Positions 7,985-16,220 of a DNA stretch of 35,356 nucleotides are shown in pieces. The DNA comes from Calothrix rhizosoleniae SC01 (GTDB lineage: Bacteria > Cyanobacteriota > Cyanobacteriia > Cyanobacteriales > Nostocaceae). Below the pieces are notes generated by a model. It was not told the DNA's origin and made no database searches. It worked only from the letters and a program-made list of their open reading frames with translations. The translations under genes and the position numbers were made by a program. The stretch is from contig NZ_FYBH01000031.1 in assembly GCF_900185595.1 (NCBI RefSeq), forward strand, positions 1-35,356. The letters run 5' to 3'. Each line of letters begins with the position of its first letter. Positions within the stretch are counted from its first letter, which is position 1.

Positions 7985-8025
7985 GACTATTAATCTCCTT
8001 AGTGTTTAACTTCTAATTGGGATAG

Positions 8026-8628
8026 TTACTGAGAAAGTTCAGCCAGTTTGCTTTCTAATTCCTGAATACGAGTAGTCAAGGGAGAGATCATTTCAGCTAC
8101 TTCTGCTTCGCTATAGCGAATGGGGATATGTTGAGGACAATTCCAATCAAATGCTTCTACCTGAATCAGAATTACTCGTTCGGGTTCCGCAGTATAATTA
8201 ACATCAGCTAGTTGCTTGATTAATTCTGGGTTATCATCTACAACTTGAGCCCGACCCCAAATTTTCAATCGTCGTCGGTGACGATAGTCCATTAGGAAGA
8301 GAAAAACCCGGTCATTTTCCGACAAGTTACCAACACTCAAGTATTGTAAGTTGCCTTTAAAGTCCACAAATCCCAGTGTTTTCTCGTCTAAAACTTGCAA
8401 AAAACCCTTTGCTCCTCCACGGAACTGCACATATGGCCAACCATTACTACTTACTGTTCCCATGTAGAAACTATCCCGTGCAGCAATGAAATCAGTTTCT
8501 TTTGCTGTCAAGATGTCTTCAGATACTCCCCGCTTGAGAAAATTTTCGTAAATTGAACGGGAACCGTAGCGACGTTGGATTTCTTTCACTCCCGGTGTAA
8601 AAGCAATGTTGGTAAATTGTCTAGCCAT
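8026..8628 (-). CDS. Pyridoxamine 5'-phosphate oxidase-like flavoprotein
   Basis: 200 aa. It starts MARQFTNIAFTPGVKEIQRRYGSR, and its split-barrel core includes FIAARDSFYMGTVSSNGWPYVQFRGG and TLGFVDFKGNLQYLSVGNL, followed by RVFLFLMDYRHRRRLKIWGRAQV. These are the FMN-binding strands of the PNPOx-like fold. The C-terminus (about 178-200, ISPLTTRIQELESKLAELSQ) looks like a short coiled coil. The group is more likely a flavin- or F420-type reductase than a vitamin B6 enzyme. A strong Shine-Dalgarno sequence (GAGGAG) precedes the ATG. It lies between the SDR and the hydrolase in the TetR-linked unit. Confidence 0.87.
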   Translation of the reverse strand: MARQFTNIAFTPGVKEIQRRYGSRSIYENFLKRGVSEDILTAKETDFIAARDSFYMGTVSSNGWPYVQFRGGAKGFLQVLDEKTLGFVDFKGNLQYLSVGNLSENDRVFLFLMDYRHRRRLKIWGRAQVVDDNPELIKQLADVNYTAEPERVILIQVEAFDWNCPQHIPIRYSEAEVAEMISPLTTRIQELESKLAELSQ

Positions 8629-8734
8629 AGTTGTCTCCTCAATTTCTCAAACTCGACATTTTTGGATTTTAGATTTTGAGTCGCAATCATGAAGTAGGGA
8701 AAATTGATTAATCACGAAGTAATATTAGTTACAT

Positions 8735-9511
8735 TCAAGCTGCTTGACGACCAGCAGTTACCCCACCATCAACAGGAAGAACTGCCCCTGTAATCCAACT
8801 AGCGCGATCGCTTGCCAAATAAATAATCGCTTCCACCACATCTGTAGGCTGTCCATTGCGTCCCAAGGGATGAAAACTGTTAAAGCTTGGTAGCACTTGT
8901 TGTACCTCTTCAGGGGACATAAAGGTGCCATATACAGGGGTTTCCACCACTGCGGGAGCCACAGTATTAACACGGATATCATGGGTAGCAAATTCAATTG
9001 CCAAGTTGCGAGTTAAGGCGTGAACCCCTGCTTTTGCTGCGGAATAGGCGCTGGATGGTGTGGCTCCAATTGCTTGATTTGCCCACATGGAACCAACATT
9101 AACTATTGCACCTTTACCCCGTTTCACCATCTCTGCGATCGCTATCTGGGATGAGAAAAAAGTACCTTTGAGAATAATATTGATGTAGCGGTCAAAATCA
9201 GACTCTGTATGCTCTAAAAAGGGAGTCGGTTTAAAAATCCCGGCATTGTTGATTAAAATATCTACACCACCAAACCTTTCCACAGCAGTCTTTACTAGTC
9301 TTTGGGCTGTTTCCACTTCACCAATATCACCCCTCGAAATTGCTATCCTTTCACCAGATGGATCAAGTTCTTGTGCAGTCTCTGACAAAACCTGCTGACG
9401 ACGACCATTAATAACTACTTTCGCACCTTCCCCTAAGAAACGTCGTGCAACTTCCTTACCAATACCTGTTCCGCCACCAGTCACTAAAACTACTTGATTG
9501 TGAAATTCCAT
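8735..9511 (-). CDS. Short-chain dehydrogenase/reductase
   Basis: 258 aa, classical SDR length. The cofactor motif is TGGGTGIG (11-18), followed by NNAG (88-91). The catalytic residues are Ser141 in NVGSMW and Tyr156/Lys160 in YSAAK, and the C-terminus is WITGAVLPVDGG. The NGRR segment after beta-2 favours NADPH. The substrate is not deducible. A strong ribosome-binding site (AAGGAGAG) precedes the ATG. Its promoter region contains the same palindrome core as the tetR promoter, so the TetR protein probably controls it directly. Confidence 0.93.
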   Translation of the reverse strand: MEFHNQVVLVTGGGTGIGKEVARRFLGEGAKVVINGRRQQVLSETAQELDPSGERIAISRGDIGEVETAQRLVKTAVERFGGVDILINNAGIFKPTPFLEHTESDFDRYINIILKGTFFSSQIAIAEMVKRGKGAIVNVGSMWANQAIGATPSSAYSAAKAGVHALTRNLAIEFATHDIRVNTVAPAVVETPVYGTFMSPEEVQQVLPSFNSFHPLGRNGQPTDVVEAIIYLASDRASWITGAVLPVDGGVTAGRQAA

Positions 9512-9525
9512 GATTATCTCTCCTT

Positions 9526-9558
9526 GATTATCTACTAGTAGGTAGTTGAATATGTAAA
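9526..9558 (-). promoter_or_regulatory. Probable SDR promoter with internal TetR operator
   Basis: On the minus strand, TTTACA (9553-9558) and TAGATA (9529-9534) are 18 bp apart and make a plausible -35/-10 pair. The spacer and -10 region contain CTACCTACTAGTAGATAA, which shares the core CTACCTACTAGTAG with the tetR promoter. This places the operator between RNA polymerase contacts. Inferred from sequence only. Confidence 0.65.
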
Positions 9559-9562
9559 AAAA

Positions 9563-10141
9563 TTATCCTTTGACAACTTGTATCAATTGCTCAACCATCT
9601 CCCGGAACTGAGCCACACCCCCATCTGCTCTGGTAATTAGCATTCCTCCCTCTAACATAGAGAAAATCAGCATCGCCATTGATTCTAGACTTCCAGGAAA
9701 TTGAAATTCCCCAGTTTCTCTTCCTTGTTGTAGTAGTTGGGCTAATCGAGTGTGGTTGTCTCGGTAAAACTGAACTACTTGGGAACTTAGAGGAGAATTT
9801 AAAGTTTTCAGTTCCGCTCCCAGCATTCCACACAGACAGGCTTGATCCTGCTGTCCACTGTTCATGGTAGCTTCAAACAGCCCACAGTAGCGACGCAGTT
9901 TCATTTCTGGGGATTCAGGAGATTCCAGAATCACATCAAATAACCTCAAGAAGTAGGGACTGTATCGCTCTAGCAGGGCTGCTACCAAATCATCCTTTGT
10001 GGGGAAATGGTAGTGGATGCTGGCTTTACGAATACCTACAGCATTGCTGATATCAGCATAGCTCATGGCATTTAGTCCTACTTTCTGAATCAGTTGTTGA
10101 GCTGTGTCTAGGATTTGAGTTCGAGTATCGTTTGTTGTCAT
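9563..10141 (-). CDS. TetR/AcrR-family transcriptional repressor
   Basis: 192 aa. The N-terminal HTH is typical (TRTQILDTAQQLIQKVGLNAMSYADISNAVGIRKASIHYHFPTKDDLVAALL, residues about 6-55, given here as a family match). The C-terminal ligand domain is of the AcrR kind, with Cys residues in QDQACLCGMLG. It is first in a minus-strand unit with the SDR 51 bp downstream, followed by the PNPOx-like and hydrolase genes. The ATG directly abuts a 32-bp palindrome with no ribosome-binding site, so translation is probably from a leaderless mRNA. Autorepression is likely. A Cys-based or small electrophile ligand is possible but not shown. Confidence 0.93.
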   Translation of the reverse strand: MTTNDTRTQILDTAQQLIQKVGLNAMSYADISNAVGIRKASIHYHFPTKDDLVAALLERYSPYFLRLFDVILESPESPEMKLRRYCGLFEATMNSGQQDQACLCGMLGAELKTLNSPLSSQVVQFYRDNHTRLAQLLQQGRETGEFQFPGSLESMAMLIFSMLEGGMLITRADGGVAQFREMVEQLIQVVKG

Positions 10142-10176
10142 ACAATTAATCTACTAGTAGGTAGATTAATTGTCAA
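10142..10176 (-). promoter_or_regulatory. tetR promoter-operator (leaderless)
   Basis: 10142-10173 is a palindrome with 13-bp perfect arms, ACAATTAATCTAC and GTAGATTAATTGT, around TAGTAG. On the minus strand a consensus -35 TTGACA (10171-10176) and a -10-like TAGATT (10148-10153) are exactly 17 bp apart and sit in the palindrome. Only 6 bp separate the -10 from the ATG, so transcription should begin at or next to the start codon. Repressor binding would cover the whole promoter. Confidence 0.8.
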
Positions 10177-10242
10177 GGGGGTTGAGAAAAAAAATTATTT
10201 TAGTTCCACAAGCTTTCTAGTCGTCTCCCAGGAGAGGCTACG

Positions 10243-10435
10243 GTGTACACAGAAGTCTTCAAATCCCACCTGTAAGCGGCTTTTGAACTCAGACGAAAAT
10301 CGCTCAAAGCCTGTCATTGCGAGCGAAGTGAAGCAATCCCAGCACCTTGCGATTGCTTCGTCGTTCCTCCTCGCAATGACGATTTAACGAGGTTTTAACC
10401 CCCGAAACCTATGCGGAGCCCACTTGTGTGTACAC
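10243..10435. mobile_element. Putative MITE with GTGTACACA ends
   Basis: The ends GTGTACACAGAAGT (10243-10256) and, reverse-complemented, GTGTACACACAAGT (10422-10435) match in 13 of 14 positions. CCCAGGAGAG occurs just outside each end in direct orientation (10228-10237 and 10441-10450). A further palindromic repeat (10313-10380) is nested inside. No coding capacity. Confidence 0.6.
10313..10380. repeat. GTCATTGCGAG palindromic repeat
   Basis: GTCATTGCGAGCGAAGTGAA at the left pairs with TCCTCCTCGCAATGAC at the right, and AAGCAATC pairs with GATTGCTT inside, giving an imperfect hairpin of about 68 bp. Its GC content is above the surroundings. Repeats with this sequence are widespread in bacteria. 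Confidence 0.8.
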
Positions 10436-10509
10436 GTGAGCCCAGGAGAGGAGAGGAAAGATTCTTCTCCCTAGCAATAAAGTTGTTGAACAACAAGCAG
10501 GGGGAAAGA

Positions 10510-10557
10510 AGATTATACCTAGATAATTGGTGGTGTAAATTATTTTTCCGACCGCCT
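10510..10557. repeat. Dispersed repeat family 3, copy 2 (divergent)
   Basis: GATTATACCTAGATAATTGG and the following GTGGTGTAAATTATTTTTCC correspond to the copies at 6993-7046 and 30333-30383. As in those copies, a GCAGGGGGAAA heptamer-like run (10497-10505) lies next to it. Confidence 0.6.
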
Positions 10558-11576
10558 TTACAGATGTTGTATGACTTGCCGTGAAAAGTCAGCTTCTAAT
10601 ATCTTTACAACTAGTAAACAGTAAAAATACAAGTATATAAAATTACTATGCAGTTAAAAACAACACACAAAGTTCACAAATAACAAATAATAGCAATGAC
10701 TTAAGTTACAAATAGATATATAAACAAAAGTTGCACAAGTAAATATACTTAAAGTGTAAAATTTAAAGTATTTTTTGCTTGCTATATAATATTTTCAGCT
10801 TATTATCTTCATCAAAAATTTATACATCTAAATGGATAAGTAAGTGTATGATTCTTGTGATTGATTAAGTCAAAAATATATCAGGGTTGTATCAAGACTT
10901 CGTGTGGTACAAGTATTTACAATTTGAGTTGAACTATGAGTCATCTACCTTTCGAAATGAGCCAAAAACTATTTTCCCCTGATGTCGATTGTTGTTGTCG
11001 AAAAATAATTTAATGACAGGAGATAGAACTTTTCATATTTATGAGTTACATATCTCAAGTTGTTTTTCGACAATATACTAGACAAAGGAGTTATTAAAGC
11101 TTTTGATATCTAGCAATAAATATTTTGAATCTTTTGCTTAATTTCGCTCCTAGTAGTGATAACTGAACCAGTTGAGTAAAAACTGAATGAAAATTTAAGC
11201 AAATACTCAATCATAAATTTACCCAATCACTTTAAATTTCAGAATCGAGCTGATTAACTGGATTATAGGTGTGAGATTTACATTTTTTGTAAGTCTGTTT
11301 GGTGTAGATACAATTGAGAATACTGTCAACAGAATGGGCAAGTTTTGCTAATATGCGCAAAATTATGCCTATGAAAGGATAAATCAGTGAGTATAGCCAT
11401 TGAAAATCTGTTTTTCTATTGTGCAAAAGTATCTAAATTATTTAGCAAAACCATAAGTGGAATCAAATTCTTGCAGATATGGCAAATATGTAACTTGTTT
11501 AGAAGCTGTTGATTAGTAGCCTTAGCTTGTCTTGATCTCTATATAGATTAAATATATAGAGAGAGATTTGTGTTGG
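10558..11576. other. AT-rich gene-free region upstream of the exopolysaccharide locus
   Basis: About 1 kb without a supportable gene on either strand. It is strongly AT-rich, with stops throughout. It separates the TetR unit from the exopolysaccharide genes and is the natural place for the locus promoter or a long leader. I could not identify a specific promoter or riboswitch. Confidence 0.5.
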
Positions 11577-11708
11577 ATGACAGATAACGGTATGGAGCAG
11601 TTAGTAAAACTTTTAACAGAAGTAAAGAGGTTATGGGAACCCTATGTTATCGGGAATATAATATTTTTCGGTCTTTTCTTCAAAGCATCGCTAAAAAAGC
11701 ATTTATAA
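11577..11708 (+). CDS. Possible small membrane protein, 43 aa
   Basis: Reads MTDNGMEQLVKLLTEVKRLW, then a hydrophobic stretch (YVIGNIIFFGLFF) and a basic tail KASLKKHL before TAA. The pattern (short amphipathic helix, one membrane segment, positive end) is gene-like, and it lies 52 bp before the phosphoglycosyltransferase gene on the same strand. GAGAGA and GG occur upstream of the ATG, but the ribosome-binding site is weak. I recognise no family. It could be a chance open frame. Confidence 0.35.
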   Translation: MTDNGMEQLVKLLTEVKRLWEPYVIGNIIFFGLFFKASLKKHL

Positions 11709-11760
11709 TTTCTGATCAACATCTCCATAATATTAATTATATCGAGAGATAAAGCGAATA

Positions 11761-13188
11761 ATGTCTTATATAACTATACCGAGTGCAACATTTAAGCCAG
11801 ATATTAGAACCCCAGGAAAAACTATCATACAGAAGGGATTTCCTATCAGGCTATTGCGGATCATGACACTGATTTTACTAGATGGTATAGCTATAAATCT
11901 GGCGTGGAATTTAGCACTAATGTATGGAAATAGCTCATATTTTAATTGGGCAGATAATATTGCTCTGCAATTACTGATTGTTATAGTTAGTATTAGTATC
12001 CATGCAATCAATAAATTATATATGCCTGGGAAGAAACGCCGTAATTATATAGCTGTGATTCAGGCTATATCTTTATCTGAACTTTTTTTATTGCTAGTTA
12101 TTTTCCTAGGCAATTCAGATACAAACTTATCTCGTTTAACTTTTATTTTATCTTGGCTTTTTTCAATTATTTTTATATGTAGCACTCGTTTAATTTTTGA
12201 TATAGCTACTAACTTACTTCGTAGGAAAAAAATGCTCCTGCATTCTGCTTTCCTCATTGCTGAACCAGAAGAGAAAGACAAATATATTCGCATTATAGAG
12301 CAAGATAATTGTTACACAGTTGAGGGAATATCTGAGCCTAACTGTTTAGACTTTAATAACCGAGAAGCAACTTTAGATTATCTTCGGAAACAAGGAATAG
12401 AAGAAGTTTTTATTTCTTGGAATTCCATTAAAAATCGTCTATATATTTGCTGGAGTTTCCATACATCTGGTATTATTTTACGAATTTTACCAAATCAAAT
12501 TGAAAGTTATCATCCAAAATCAAAAATTGGTATGATAGGCGAATTTCCTTGTATGACAATTCCAGGACAAATAATTGCAGGGATTGATTTTTGGGTAAAA
12601 AGATATTTTGATCTAGTTTGCTCGATGATACTCTTAATTTTACTTTCTCCTCTTTATTTGGGAATTGCTATACTCATTAAATTAGATTCTCCTGGGGCTG
12701 TTTTTTTTAAGCAGAAACGAGTCGGTTTACATGGTAAGGAATTTTCAATTTGGAAATTTCGGACAATGATTACCAATGCAGAAAAGCTACAAGCAAGTTT
12801 AGAAGCACAAAATCAAATTAAGGATGGTATTCTGTTTAAAATTAAAGATGACCCTCGGATCACACGAATAGGTAAATTCTTACGTTGTTATAGTTTAGAT
12901 GAATTACCTCAAATTTTTAATATATTACTTGGACAAATGAGTTTAGTTGGTCCTCGTCCTCTTCCTTTAAGAGATGTAAAAAAATTCAAAACTAAACATT
13001 TTATTCGTCAAGAAGTACTACCTGGAATTACTGGACTATGGCAAGTTTCCGGTCGTTCTAATATCGATAGTTTTGAAGATGGGGTTGAATTAGATATTTC
13101 GTACATTGAGAATTGGTCATTTTGGTTGGACTTAAAAATTTTGCTATCAACAATTAAGGTGGTTTTACTCAAAAAAGGTGCTTATTAA
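11761..13188 (+). CDS. Exopolysaccharide polyprenyl glycosylphosphotransferase (initiating enzyme)
   Basis: 475 aa. N-terminal hydrophobic segments (about residues 28-150) are followed by a soluble middle part. Residues 278-475 are the bacterial sugar-transferase (WbaP/WcaJ-type) domain: KRYFDLVCS with a membrane hairpin, FKQKRVGLHGKEFSIWKFRTM, DDPRITRIGKFLR, SLDELPQIFNIL, MSLVGPRP and LPGITGLWQVSGR. It transfers a sugar-1-phosphate from a UDP-sugar to undecaprenyl phosphate at the inner membrane, starting the repeat unit. It is the first clear gene of the exopolysaccharide locus. The sugar (glucose or galactose) cannot be read from the sequence. Confidence 0.94.
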   Translation: MSYITIPSATFKPDIRTPGKTIIQKGFPIRLLRIMTLILLDGIAINLAWNLALMYGNSSYFNWADNIALQLLIVIVSISIHAINKLYMPGKKRRNYIAVIQAISLSELFLLLVIFLGNSDTNLSRLTFILSWLFSIIFICSTRLIFDIATNLLRRKKMLLHSAFLIAEPEEKDKYIRIIEQDNCYTVEGISEPNCLDFNNREATLDYLRKQGIEEVFISWNSIKNRLYICWSFHTSGIILRILPNQIESYHPKSKIGMIGEFPCMTIPGQIIAGIDFWVKRYFDLVCSMILLILLSPLYLGIAILIKLDSPGAVFFKQKRVGLHGKEFSIWKFRTMITNAEKLQASLEAQNQIKDGILFKIKDDPRITRIGKFLRCYSLDELPQIFNILLGQMSLVGPRPLPLRDVKKFKTKHFIRQEVLPGITGLWQVSGRSNIDSFEDGVELDISYIENWSFWLDLKILLSTIKVVLLKKGAY

Positions 13189-13352
13189 TAAAAGACAGTT
13201 TTTACTCAATATGAGCTTTTGTTAGTAACAATAAATCCGACTTTTCATTACACCAGCATATAGTTATTAATTAATTAGATAAAAATAATATGTAGAATGG
13301 CATAATTGGCAAAGAGAGACAAAATAATGAGCTAATCACATTTGGGAATTTT

Positions 13353-15563
13353 ATGCACAACATCGAAACACAAGGTCATTTAGAAGAAGAATTTGATATC
13401 CAACAATATTGGCTTGTTTTAAAGCGTCGTTGGTTGATTGCAGCAGCAGTTTTTTGTACTTCAGTGGGATTATCTGGCTTTTTTGTATTAAGACAAAAAC
13501 CTCAATATGAAGCTAGTGGAATGCTACTTTTCAAATCAGATCGAATTTCATCTCTGACAAAAGCAGGAGGTAAAGTTGGCGATTTAGAATCGATAAAACG
13601 TGAAGGTAATCCTCTGGAAACCCAAGCTGTAATTGTTAATTCTCAGCCAATTTTACAAGAAGTTGTGAATACACTAGGCTTGAAAGATGACAAGGGTAAA
13701 ACTCTTGACATTGAATCCCTAAAAGTTAAAGTAGAACCAGTTATAGGAACAGACGTATTAAAAGTTGCTTACACTTCAGACAATCCGGAAATAGCAGCAG
13801 CAGTAGTTAATCAATTGATGAAAGCTTATATTGATAATAATATTGCTTCTAATCGTACTCAAGTTATTGCTGCGGGTGAATTTATCAAAAGAAGAATACC
13901 ATTTGCCAAGAGAGAACTAAATTCAGCTACTGAAGCATTACGACTGTTTAGACTTCGACATAACACTGTTAATTTAACTGAAGAATCTAGGGCTGCACTT
14001 AATAATATTAGTAAATTAAATGAACAAATCGACCAGGCTAAAACTGGGCTATCAGATATTAAAGCTCAAGAAACGGAAATGAAGAGCCAATTAAATTTGG
14101 CAGATAAACAAGCTTTAGAAATCACGTCTCTAAATCAAATACCTGGTGTACAACAAGTATTAAACGAGCAGCAAAAAGTACAAGCTAAAATAGCTACTCT
14201 CACGGGTAAATATACAGATAGCCATCCAATTATAAATGATTTGAAAAAACAAGAATTAGCTTTAGCTACTTTATTAAATAAACGAATAGAAGGAGCTTTA
14301 GGAAGTAATAGACAATATATTTCTCCCAAGAATTTGCAAATGGGGAAAATTAAAGAGGAAATAGTAGGAAGATATATTCAATTATCAACTCAAAGCCAAG
14401 GCTTAGAGAAGAAACTACAAACCTTATTTAATCTCCGAGAAAATTATCAGAAAAAGCTAAGTATTCTCCCCAATTTGGAAAAATCTCAAGGTAATTTAGA
14501 ACGTAGGTTGTCTATTGCTAAAACCGACTACGAAAATCTTGTAACTAGATTACAAGAAATAGAAGTAGCAGAAAAGCAAACTATTGGGAATGCGAGGATA
14601 GTGGAGCCAGCACTAATTCCCAAAAAGACCATAATATCCAAAATGACATTATTATTATTAGGGGGTGGTGTATTTGTTGGGTCATTATTGGGTGTATCCG
14701 CAGCATTTTTTGTTGATTTAGTTGATAGAACCTTAAAAACAACTAAGGAGATAGAGAAGTTTTTTGGCTACACCATGTTAGGGTTTATCCCTAAATTTGA
14801 AACTAGTAGGGTATCTCCTTCCTTAAAGATGATGGCTGAGAACGTATCTCATCGTGTAATTGCAGCATCTTCTCCTCGCACAGCAATTCACGAAGCACAT
14901 CAAATGCTGCAAGCGAATCTTAAATTTATTAGTCATAAAAAAGTTCGCACAATTGTGATTACAAGTTCTGTTCCTGGGGAAGGAAAGTCAGAGATAGCTG
15001 CTAACTTAGCCACAGTCATAGCCCAAACAGGACAAAGAGTATTGCTGATTGACGCAGATATGCGCCGACCATCACAGCATCATCTCTGGGGTCAGACAAA
15101 CTCATCGGGTTTAAGCAATATCATTGTTGGTCAAGATGATTTTTCACTAGCAGTAAACAAAATTACCAACTATTTATCTGTTCTTACTGCTGGAATTCAA
15201 CCTCCTAATCCCCTTGCTTTAATAGATTCTGATGGGATGGCATCTTTAATTAAAAACTTGTCCACAGAATTTGATTATATTTTATTTGATACTCCTCCTT
15301 TAACAGGAATTGCTGATGCAGCAGTGCTGGGCAAAATGGTAGATGGATTGTTGTTAGTAGCAAGACCAAAAGTTGTAGACTCAGCTAGTGCTGAATCTGC
15401 AAAGTCACTGTTAGCACGTTCTGAGGCTAATATCTTAGGAATTGTAGCCAATGCCGTTAATGTGAAGCAAGAGTCAAATAACTACTTTCATTATGCTGAT
15501 CCTAGAGGGAATCAAAGTGTGAATGAAGTAGTGGTTGGAGGTAAACAGTGGATAAGCAAATAA
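13353..15563 (+). CDS. Wzz/Wzc-type polysaccharide co-polymerase with BY-kinase domain
   Basis: 736 aa. An N-terminal Wzz domain has a first membrane segment (about 28-48), then a long periplasmic coiled-coil part (about 160-415) and a second membrane segment (about 430-455). The C-terminal bacterial tyrosine kinase domain has Walker A SSVPGEGKS (about 536-546), Walker A' LLIDADMRRP (about 565) and Walker B ILFDTPP (about 643). It controls chain length and export of Wzy-polymerised polysaccharide by cycling phosphorylation. The C-terminal tail has only a couple of Tyr (NYFHYADPRG), fewer than the Tyr cluster of enterobacterial Wzc. It follows the phosphoglycosyltransferase on the same strand with a 164-bp gap. 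No Wza-type outer-membrane exporter is in the locus. Confidence 0.94.
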   Translation: MHNIETQGHLEEEFDIQQYWLVLKRRWLIAAAVFCTSVGLSGFFVLRQKPQYEASGMLLFKSDRISSLTKAGGKVGDLESIKREGNPLETQAVIVNSQPILQEVVNTLGLKDDKGKTLDIESLKVKVEPVIGTDVLKVAYTSDNPEIAAAVVNQLMKAYIDNNIASNRTQVIAAGEFIKRRIPFAKRELNSATEALRLFRLRHNTVNLTEESRAALNNISKLNEQIDQAKTGLSDIKAQETEMKSQLNLADKQALEITSLNQIPGVQQVLNEQQKVQAKIATLTGKYTDSHPIINDLKKQELALATLLNKRIEGALGSNRQYISPKNLQMGKIKEEIVGRYIQLSTQSQGLEKKLQTLFNLRENYQKKLSILPNLEKSQGNLERRLSIAKTDYENLVTRLQEIEVAEKQTIGNARIVEPALIPKKTIISKMTLLLLGGGVFVGSLLGVSAAFFVDLVDRTLKTTKEIEKFFGYTMLGFIPKFETSRVSPSLKMMAENVSHRVIAASSPRTAIHEAHQMLQANLKFISHKKVRTIVITSSVPGEGKSEIAANLATVIAQTGQRVLLIDADMRRPSQHHLWGQTNSSGLSNIIVGQDDFSLAVNKITNYLSVLTAGIQPPNPLALIDSDGMASLIKNLSTEFDYILFDTPPLTGIADAAVLGKMVDGLLLVARPKVVDSASAESAKSLLARSEANILGIVANAVNVKQESNNYFHYADPRGNQSVNEVVVGGKQWISK

Positions 15564-15618
15564 TATTGAGTAATATGCAATTTATAAGCATGAATTCAAT
15601 ATCAATCAGAGGTGAATC

Positions 15619-16182
15619 ATGGGTGTAGAAATAATTTTTTCAGGTAACCCATACCAAAATAAAACTAATGTTCATTTTAGGCTATGGGAAATATTAAAAG
15701 AAGATTGGATAGCACATGGTTGTGACTGGACAAAACCCGGATTTCGTGCTGTAGCTGTTCATCGATTTGGAGTTTGGAGGAAAACAATTAAATCTAAACT
15801 TTTGCAAATTCCTTTTAATATTATCTATGGAATTTTATACCGTAAAATACGTAATTCCTATGGAATTGAGCTATTTTACACTACAAATCTTGGTCGTCGC
15901 GTAGTAATTCAACATCAAGGAGGAATAGTTATCCATGCTCAAGCTTCTATTGGTGACGATTCTAGGATTCGACAAGGTGTAACTTTAGGAATGCGCTATC
16001 CAGAAGAACCTATGGATGCACCAAAATTAGGGAGAAATGTAGATGTTGGCTCTGGAGCAGCAATATTGGGTAATGTCATCATTGGAGATAATGCCAGAAT
16101 TGGAGCCAATGCTGTAGTTTTACAAGATGTTCCATCAGGAGCAACTGCTGTCGGTGTACCTGCAAAAATCATCTCACATTAG
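15619..16182 (+). CDS. Serine acetyltransferase-like left-handed beta-helix acetyltransferase
   Basis: 187 aa. An N-terminal helical part (RLWEILKEDWIAHGCDWTKPGFRAV) resembles CysE-type enzymes. Hexapeptide repeats follow from about residue 90: GRRVVIQHQGGIVIHAQASIGDDSRIRQGVTLG ... NVIIGDNARIGANAVVLQDVPSGATAVGVPAKII (quoted in short parts from one repeat array). The catalytic His is likely in IQHQGG or IVIHAQ. In a polysaccharide locus such enzymes usually O-acetylate a sugar rather than make O-acetylserine. It has a good ribosome-binding site (GAGGTG). Confidence 0.85.
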   Translation: MGVEIIFSGNPYQNKTNVHFRLWEILKEDWIAHGCDWTKPGFRAVAVHRFGVWRKTIKSKLLQIPFNIIYGILYRKIRNSYGIELFYTTNLGRRVVIQHQGGIVIHAQASIGDDSRIRQGVTLGMRYPEEPMDAPKLGRNVDVGSGAAILGNVIIGDNARIGANAVVLQDVPSGATAVGVPAKIISH

Positions 16183-16220
16183 GCATCAAAAATTCTGAAA
16201 ATTATCAAGGTGTTAATCAA

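Noticed and set aside
11232-11426. 64-codon minus-strand frame in the leader region
   Set aside because: Isolated, low complexity, no ribosome-binding site.
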